A stretch of 17,407 bases of DNA from Candidatus Nanopelagicales bacterium (lineage in GTDB: Bacteria > Actinomycetota > Actinomycetes > Nanopelagicales > Nanopelagicaceae): the NCBI GenBank assembly GCA_030832365.1, contig JAURJF010000014.1, forward strand, positions 1-17,407. The letters are read 5' to 3'. The translations under genes were made by a program, and so were the position numbers. Positions 12,985 to 17,407 of this stretch are shown piece after piece. Every line of letters starts with the position of its first letter. Position 1 is the first letter of the stretch. The notes under the pieces are model-generated. The model did no database searches. It was not told the origin of the DNA and saw nothing but the letters and a program-made list of their open reading frames with translations.

Positions 12985-14666
12985 TGAATCATCCGCATCC
13001 CGATCTAGGGTTGCCGCCAAAACTTGCCGCCAAAACTCTAAGGATTGTTGCTCTAGGCGGTCTTGGAGAAATTGGTCGCAATATGACCGTTTTTGAATAT
13101 GAAGGCCAGTTATTAATAGTTGATTGTGGCGTCTTATTTCCAAGTGAAACTCAGCCAGGCGTTGATTTAATCCTTCCAGATTTTTCTTACCTAAAAGAGC
13201 GAATGGGTGATATTGCCGCAGTATTTCTAACCCATGGCCATGAAGACCATATAACCGCACTTGGCTACCTACTTCGCGAGCGAGAAGACATTCAAGTCAT
13301 TGGTAGCGCTTTAACTCTTGCCTTCTTAAAAGGAAAGTTAAGAGATCATCGCATTTCACCCATTGTGGTTGAAGTTAAAGAAGGCCAGAGTAGAAAAGTT
13401 GGACCCTTTGAGCTGGAATTTATTGCAGTAAATCACTCAATTCCTGACGCGCTAGCAGTTGCTATAAAAACTCCAGCAGGGGTAGTGCTTCATACTGGCG
13501 ATTTTAAAATGGATCAACTTCCCCTAGATGGAAGAGTCACTGATTTAGCTCGTTTTGCATCCCTTGGTCAATCAGGGGTTGATTTATTTATGGTTGATTC
13601 AACCAATGCTGATATTCCAGGGTTTACAACATCTGAGCGAGAGATTATGCCGGTATTAGAACGAGTAATAGATGGCACAAAGGCGCGAGTAATAGTTGCC
13701 TCCTTTGCATCGCATGTTCATCGCATCCAGCAGGTAATAGATATTGCCTATAGCAAGGGGCGAAAGGTTGCCTTCGTTGGGCGCTCAATGGTTAGAAATA
13801 TGACGCTAGCTGCAGAGATGGGATATCTACATATCCCGCCAAATACCTTGCTAGAAGCAAATGAAATTGAAAGCGCCGGAGATAAAGTTGTATTGATATG
13901 TACCGGATCTCAAGGTGAACCACTTGCAGCTCTATCACGAATGGCAAATGGTGATCATCAAATTAGAGTAGGCCGAGATGACACTGTGATTTTGGCATCA
14001 TCGCTTATTCCAGGAAATGAGAATTCGGTCTATCGAGTAATCAATGAATTAACTAGATTTGGAGCTCGCGTAGTTCATAAAGGCAATGCTCTAGTACATG
14101 TTTCAGGTCATGCCGCTGCAGGCGAGCTGCTCTATTGCTATAACGTCGTCAAGCCAAAAAATGTTATGCCAGTACATGGCGAATGGCGCCATATGAGCGC
14201 AAATGCTGAACTTGCAATCTCAACAGGAGTTAAGCCAAGCAATGTCATAGTGGTTGATAATGGAGTCATTGTTGACTTAAGCGAAGGAAGAGCGCGCGTG
14301 GTTGGCGCAGTTCCAGTTGGCTATGTTTATGTAGATGGCCAAAGCATTGGAGATATAACTGAAGCATCTATAAAGGATCGTTTGATTTTAGGTGAAGAGG
14401 GATTCATCTCAGTAATTGTCGTTATTGATTCACAGAGTGGAAAGATTGTTGCTGGCCCCGATATTCATGCTCGTGGTTTTGCCGAAGATCTTGCGCTATT
14501 TAATGAAGTAAAGGGTCGTATAGAGCGAGCCCTAACCGGCGCGGTAGCAGGTGGAATTAATGGAACTCATCAACTCTCACAAGTAGTTAGAAAGACGGTC
14601 GGAAGTTGGGTAGGCGAAGAACATCGCCGTCGCCCGATGATTGTGCCTGTTGTAATTGAGGTTTAG
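12984..14666 (+). CDS. rnj: Ribonuclease J
   Basis: RNase J is a metallo-beta-lactamase/beta-CASP nuclease with endonuclease and 5'-exonuclease activity in mRNA decay and rRNA maturation. The 560-aa protein has the zinc motif HGHEDH at 84-89, NHSIPDALAVAI and HTGDFKMDQ of the lactamase core, the beta-CASP segment from about residue 200 (VASFASHVHRIQQVIDIA, GRSM), CTGSQGEPLAALSRMA, HVSGHAAAGEL and PKNVMPVHGEWRHM, plus a C-terminal domain ending in VVIEV. It is full length. ATG 12984 overlaps the dapA stop (TAATG) and lacks a strong Shine-Dalgarno, so coupling is likely. With pnp in the same window it makes two of the main RNA-decay enzymes close neighbours. Confidence 0.97.
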   Translation: MNHPHPDLGLPPKLAAKTLRIVALGGLGEIGRNMTVFEYEGQLLIVDCGVLFPSETQPGVDLILPDFSYLKERMGDIAAVFLTHGHEDHITALGYLLREREDIQVIGSALTLAFLKGKLRDHRISPIVVEVKEGQSRKVGPFELEFIAVNHSIPDALAVAIKTPAGVVLHTGDFKMDQLPLDGRVTDLARFASLGQSGVDLFMVDSTNADIPGFTTSEREIMPVLERVIDGTKARVIVASFASHVHRIQQVIDIAYSKGRKVAFVGRSMVRNMTLAAEMGYLHIPPNTLLEANEIESAGDKVVLICTGSQGEPLAALSRMANGDHQIRVGRDDTVILASSLIPGNENSVYRVINELTRFGARVVHKGNALVHVSGHAAAGELLYCYNVVKPKNVMPVHGEWRHMSANAELAISTGVKPSNVIVVDNGVIVDLSEGRARVVGAVPVGYVYVDGQSIGDITEASIKDRLILGEEGFISVIVVIDSQSGKIVAGPDIHARGFAEDLALFNEVKGRIERALTGAVAGGINGTHQLSQVVRKTVGSWVGEEHRRRPMIVPVVIEV

Positions 14667-14674
14667 CGGCGCGC

Positions 14675-14704
14675 CTGACCTTTAAGAAATTTATTTTCTA
14701 ATAC
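14675..14704 (+). promoter_or_regulatory. Putative ftsK promoter
   Basis: CTGACC (14675-14680) resembles a -35 and TAATAC (14699-14704) a -10, 18 nt apart, in the 49-nt rnj-ftsK spacer. TACGAT (14702-14707) is an overlapping TAnnnT alternative 8 nt before GTG 14716. A small ACGA-TTTT-TCGT hairpin (14703-14714) overlaps it. No Shine-Dalgarno precedes ftsK, so a very short or absent leader is likely. Confidence 0.45.
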
Positions 14705-14715
14705 GATTTTTCGTT

Positions 14716-17049
14716 GTGGCAAAGAAAAAATCTTCCAAGAAAGCAAGCGGTATAGCATCTTCTATCGCGGGCGGCTTTAGCTTTATATGGAGCGCAATTG
14801 CTAAATCACTTGGCGGTAGCATCCGATTTATCACTCGCGGGGCCAAAGATTTAGAACCTGAACATCGACGTGATGGTATTGGTTTAATTCTTTTGATTGT
14901 CGCACTAATTGCTGGGGCGACTGCTTGGATGCAATTAGATAATGCCTTTGGTAGAGCTGCATATGCCTTCTTCTATGGAGGATTTGGCAGAGTCGCAATA
15001 CTTACACCAGTTCTCTTTGGCTACTTTGCACTCCGCTTATTTCGCACCCCGGAAGATAAAGGCGCAAATGGTCGAATAACTATCGGCTCACTACTTCTAG
15101 TTTTAAGTTCAACTGGGCTAATTCACATCATTAATCCTTCATCAATTAACACTGGCGCAACTGCGATGAGAGAGGGTGGGGGATGGATTGGCTATGCAGT
15201 AGCAACTCCACTAGTTGCGCTACTTACAGATATGTTGGCTATTCCAATTCTTATCCTGACTTTAATATTTGGCGCACTTGTTATTACAGCCACTCCTTTT
15301 TCAAAGGTAATCGACTTAATTAAGAGCCTCTTCTCTGGGGCAAGTGATAAGGTCACAGGAGCACTTGATAAAAGGCGAGAGCGGAAACTAGAGAGGCAAG
15401 AGTTTGAAATTGCCGATACGCCGCCATTTGAAACTCCCTTGGTTCAAGACTTTAGTAATACACAAGAAGAAGATCTAGAGGAAGAAATTGATGAAGAGAG
15501 CTTTGATGAAGAGTTCACTGTAGAGATTCCAAAGCCGGAGATAATCGCAAAGCCTGCAAGGCCAGTGCAGTTACTCCTCTCTTCAACTGATTCCTATGAA
15601 CTGCCTTCGATGGATCTGCTTCGAACCACCCCATCTAGTAAGACAAAGACCAAAGCAAATGATCAGATTGTCCAGTCATTAACTGAAGTTTTTGCCCAGT
15701 TTGATATCGACTGTGAAGTTACTGGCTTTATGCGCGGGCCTACCGTTACTCGCTATGAAGTTGAGCTTGGCTCAGGGGTTAAAGTTGAGGCAATTACCGC
15801 CCTTAGTAAGAACATCGCATATGCAGTTGCAAGTAGCGATGTAAGAATCCTCTCTCCAATTCCAGGCAAATCCGCTGTTGGAATTGAGATTCCAAATAGC
15901 GATCGAGAGATTGTTTCTCTAGGTGATGTGCTTCGCTCAAGTGTTGCTGGAAATGACCACCATCCAATGGTGATTGCACTCGGCAAAGATGTAGAGGGTA
16001 GTTTTATCTGCGCAAATCTTGCCAAAATGCCACACCTATTGGTGGCTGGTGCTACTGGCGCTGGTAAATCATCAATGATTAATTCTTTGGTCACCTCGGT
16101 TTTAATGAGAGCAACGCCAAATGATGTTCGCTTAATTCTTATAGATCCCAAGAGAGTTGAACTTAACTCTTATGAAGGAATACCGCATCTAATTGCTCCC
16201 ATTATTACCAACCCAAAGAAAGCAGCAGAGGCTCTTGCTTGGGTAGTGCGTGAGATGGATATGCGCTATGACGATCTTTCAACATATGGCTTTAGGCATA
16301 TCGATGATTTCAATAAGGCAGTTAGAGCTGGAAAAGTTATTGCAAAAGAAGGAGCAGATGCTGCCCTTGAGCCCTATCCATATCTATTAGTAGTAATTGA
16401 TGAGTTAGCTGATTTAATGATGGTTGCTGCAAGAGATGTTGAAGATTGCATTGTAAGAATTACTCAGCTTGCAAGAGCTGCTGGTATTCACCTTGTTATA
16501 GCTACTCAGAGACCTAGCGTTGATATTGTTACAGGTTTAATTAAAGCTAATGTTCCCTCACGCCTATCTTTTGCCACCTCATCTCTTGCAGACTCCAGAG
16601 TTATTCTTGATACCCCAGGTGCTGAAAAACTTGTCGGACAAGGCGATGCTCTCTTTCTACCAATGGGAGCAAGTAAGCCAATGCGAATTCAAGGCGCTTA
16701 TGTCTCAGAGCGGGAAATTGAGGCGGTTGTAAACCATGTTAAATCTCAGTTAAAGCCGGTCTATCGAGAGGATATTTTAAAACCAGTAGTGGCATCTCGT
16801 GGCTCTGATGAAGAAATCGGTGATGATAAAGAGTTATTGATTCAAGCAGTTGAGCTAGTTGTTGGTACTCAATTTGGATCCACTTCGATGTTGCAGCGAA
16901 AATTGAGAATTGGTTTTGCTAAAGCTGGACGTCTAATGGATTTGATGGAGAGCCGTGGAATTGTGGGACCCTCAGAAGGTTCTAAGGCTCGAGTAGTTTT
17001 AGTAAAACAAGAGGATCTGGCATCTGTCCTTGAGGTAATTCAGGGGTGA
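14716..17049 (+). CDS. ftsK: DNA translocase FtsK/SpoIIIE
   Basis: FtsK pumps chromosomal DNA through the closing septum and helps dimer resolution. The 777-aa protein has a basic N-terminus, four to five membrane helices (about 54-73, 89-109, 120-139 and 157-193), an acidic linker (about 240-270), then the alpha/beta motor: Walker A GATGAGKS (445-452), Walker B LLVVIDELADLM with Asp562-Glu563, and the RecA-like ATQRPSVDIVTGLIKANVPS segment. The C-terminal winged-helix gamma domain (about 712-770) includes GSTSMLQRKLRIGFAKAGRL, which in the family reads polarity sequences. The short linker and length are SpoIIIE-like, not the long E. coli type. GTG 14716 has no Shine-Dalgarno. Confidence 0.97.
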   Translation: MAKKKSSKKASGIASSIAGGFSFIWSAIAKSLGGSIRFITRGAKDLEPEHRRDGIGLILLIVALIAGATAWMQLDNAFGRAAYAFFYGGFGRVAILTPVLFGYFALRLFRTPEDKGANGRITIGSLLLVLSSTGLIHIINPSSINTGATAMREGGGWIGYAVATPLVALLTDMLAIPILILTLIFGALVITATPFSKVIDLIKSLFSGASDKVTGALDKRRERKLERQEFEIADTPPFETPLVQDFSNTQEEDLEEEIDEESFDEEFTVEIPKPEIIAKPARPVQLLLSSTDSYELPSMDLLRTTPSSKTKTKANDQIVQSLTEVFAQFDIDCEVTGFMRGPTVTRYEVELGSGVKVEAITALSKNIAYAVASSDVRILSPIPGKSAVGIEIPNSDREIVSLGDVLRSSVAGNDHHPMVIALGKDVEGSFICANLAKMPHLLVAGATGAGKSSMINSLVTSVLMRATPNDVRLILIDPKRVELNSYEGIPHLIAPIITNPKKAAEALAWVVREMDMRYDDLSTYGFRHIDDFNKAVRAGKVIAKEGADAALEPYPYLLVVIDELADLMMVAARDVEDCIVRITQLARAAGIHLVIATQRPSVDIVTGLIKANVPSRLSFATSSLADSRVILDTPGAEKLVGQGDALFLPMGASKPMRIQGAYVSEREIEAVVNHVKSQLKPVYREDILKPVVASRGSDEEIGDDKELLIQAVELVVGTQFGSTSMLQRKLRIGFAKAGRLMDLMESRGIVGPSEGSKARVVLVKQEDLASVLEVIQG

Positions 17050-17055
17050 ATTTTT

Positions 17056-17078
17056 AGGGGCTATATTGCAACGCCCCT
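17056..17078 (+). terminator. Hairpin after ftsK, possible terminator
   Basis: AGGGGC (17056-17061) and GCCCCT (17073-17078) pair perfectly around an 11-nt loop, starting 6 nt after the ftsK stop. The sequence after it (GCTTAAAG) has no proper T-run; a T-run lies before it. It may be a non-canonical terminator or an mRNA 3'-end stabiliser. Confidence 0.4.
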
Positions 17079-17108
17079 GCTTAAAGGATTAATACTTTGA
17101 GATTAAGG

Positions 17109-17138
17109 TTGTCCTTGCTTGGCTTCTGCTTCTACACT
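17109..17138 (+). promoter_or_regulatory. Putative promoter of the RodZ-like gene
   Basis: TTGTCC (17109-17114) and TACACT (17133-17138) are spaced 18 nt apart in the 121-nt ftsK-HTH gene spacer and resemble -35 and -10 boxes. This would give a leader of roughly 25 nt containing the AGAGG Shine-Dalgarno at 17161-17165. Confidence 0.4.
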
Positions 17139-17170
17139 TTGTCCTCCCCACCAGTGATTTAGAGGCTTTC

Positions 17171-17407
17171 ATGTCGGTTGGTTTAACGCTAAAAGAGATG
17201 CGCAAGTCGGCAGGTTTTACTGTCGAGCAACTTGCCAAACGCTCGCGTATCCCAGCATCGGTGATTGAAGATTTAGAGAAAGATAATTTCTCAACTGCAG
17301 GCGGCCCAACTTATGCACGTGGCCATATCAAAACAATTGCAAGAATCTGCGGAGTTGGTGATAGCGATGTTCTAATTAAATTTGAATCTCAGACAATTCC
17401 TTTAAGT
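17171..17407 (+). CDS. RodZ-like helix-turn-helix protein (3' truncated by window)
   Basis: The first 79 codons of a gene that continues past the window edge. The protein starts with an Xre/HTH_25-type helix-turn-helix: LKEMRKSAGFTVEQLAKRSR and IPASVIEDLEKDNF, then YARGHIKTIARICGVGDSDV, the pattern of the cytoplasmic domain of RodZ-like proteins found after ftsK in many Actinobacteria. RodZ proteins normally continue with one membrane helix and a periplasmic domain and link cell-wall synthesis to the cytoskeleton; neither part is visible here. ATG 17171 has AGAGG at 17161-17165. A plain Xre-family regulator cannot be excluded. Confidence 0.8.
   Translation, partial: MSVGLTLKEMRKSAGFTVEQLAKRSRIPASVIEDLEKDNFSTAGGPTYARGHIKTIARICGVGDSDVLIKFESQTIPLS

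Noticed and set aside
14668..14675. GGCGCGCC palindrome after rnj
   Set aside because: An 8-bp palindrome with no T-run and no repeat partner; not enough for a terminator or operator call.
1..17407. Search for CRISPR arrays, insertion sequences, prophage genes, toxin-antitoxin pairs, tRNA or rRNA genes
   Set aside because: No regularly spaced repeats, no transposase or integrase-like product, no small paired toxin-like genes and no tRNA-like cloverleaf were recognised; every sizeable gene is a housekeeping or transporter family member.

Overview
The window reads as a core housekeeping segment of an actinobacterial chromosome. Evidence: the gene order nusA-infB-rbfA-truB-ribF-rpsO-pnp-(M16 peptidase)-dapB, then thyX-dapA-rnj-ftsK-(RodZ-like HTH gene); a PNPase N-terminus of the actinobacterial type; a mycoredoxin-like small redoxin; and a structured pnp leader of the kind known in Actinobacteria. 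The base composition looks unusually AT-rich for the phylum (judged by eye, not counted) and spacers are short. Together this suggests a streamlined low-GC actinobacterium such as the freshwater acI/Nanopelagicales group; that placement is inference.

Layout. 1-5229: the end of nusA, a 169-nt gap where many Actinobacteria carry ylxR, then infB, rbfA, truB and ribF almost end to end (translation initiation, 30S maturation, tRNA pseudouridylation, flavin cofactor synthesis). 5230-7983: rpsO and pnp, each preceded by a non-coding leader (125 and 151 nt) containing inverted repeats; the pnp leader is the best regulatory RNA candidate. 7994-10296: M16 metallopeptidase, dapB and a CGDC redoxin, all with short spacers. 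10293-11278: an azlC-azlD amino-acid exporter pair on the minus strand, the only minus-strand genes. 11339-17049: thyX, dapA, rnj and ftsK on the plus strand; three of these starts lack a good Shine-Dalgarno and have a TAnnnT box 6-8 nt upstream, as expected for leaderless transcripts. 17171-17407: the start of a RodZ-like HTH gene cut by the window edge.

How the genes work together: NusA, IF2, RbfA, TruB and S15 serve transcription and ribosome/tRNA function; PNPase and RNase J are RNA-decay enzymes; DapA and DapB catalyse consecutive steps toward diaminopimelate/lysine; RibF makes the FAD that ThyX uses; FtsK and the RodZ-like protein belong to chromosome segregation and cell-shape functions.

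I found no defence island, prophage, insertion sequence, CRISPR array, tRNA or rRNA, and no gene-free stretch above 300 nt. I see no convincing new multi-gene system. The points worth checking are small: the pnp and rpsO leaders, a six-codon relay ORF between truB and ribF, the leaderless-type starts, the inverted azlCD insertion, and the missing ylxR.
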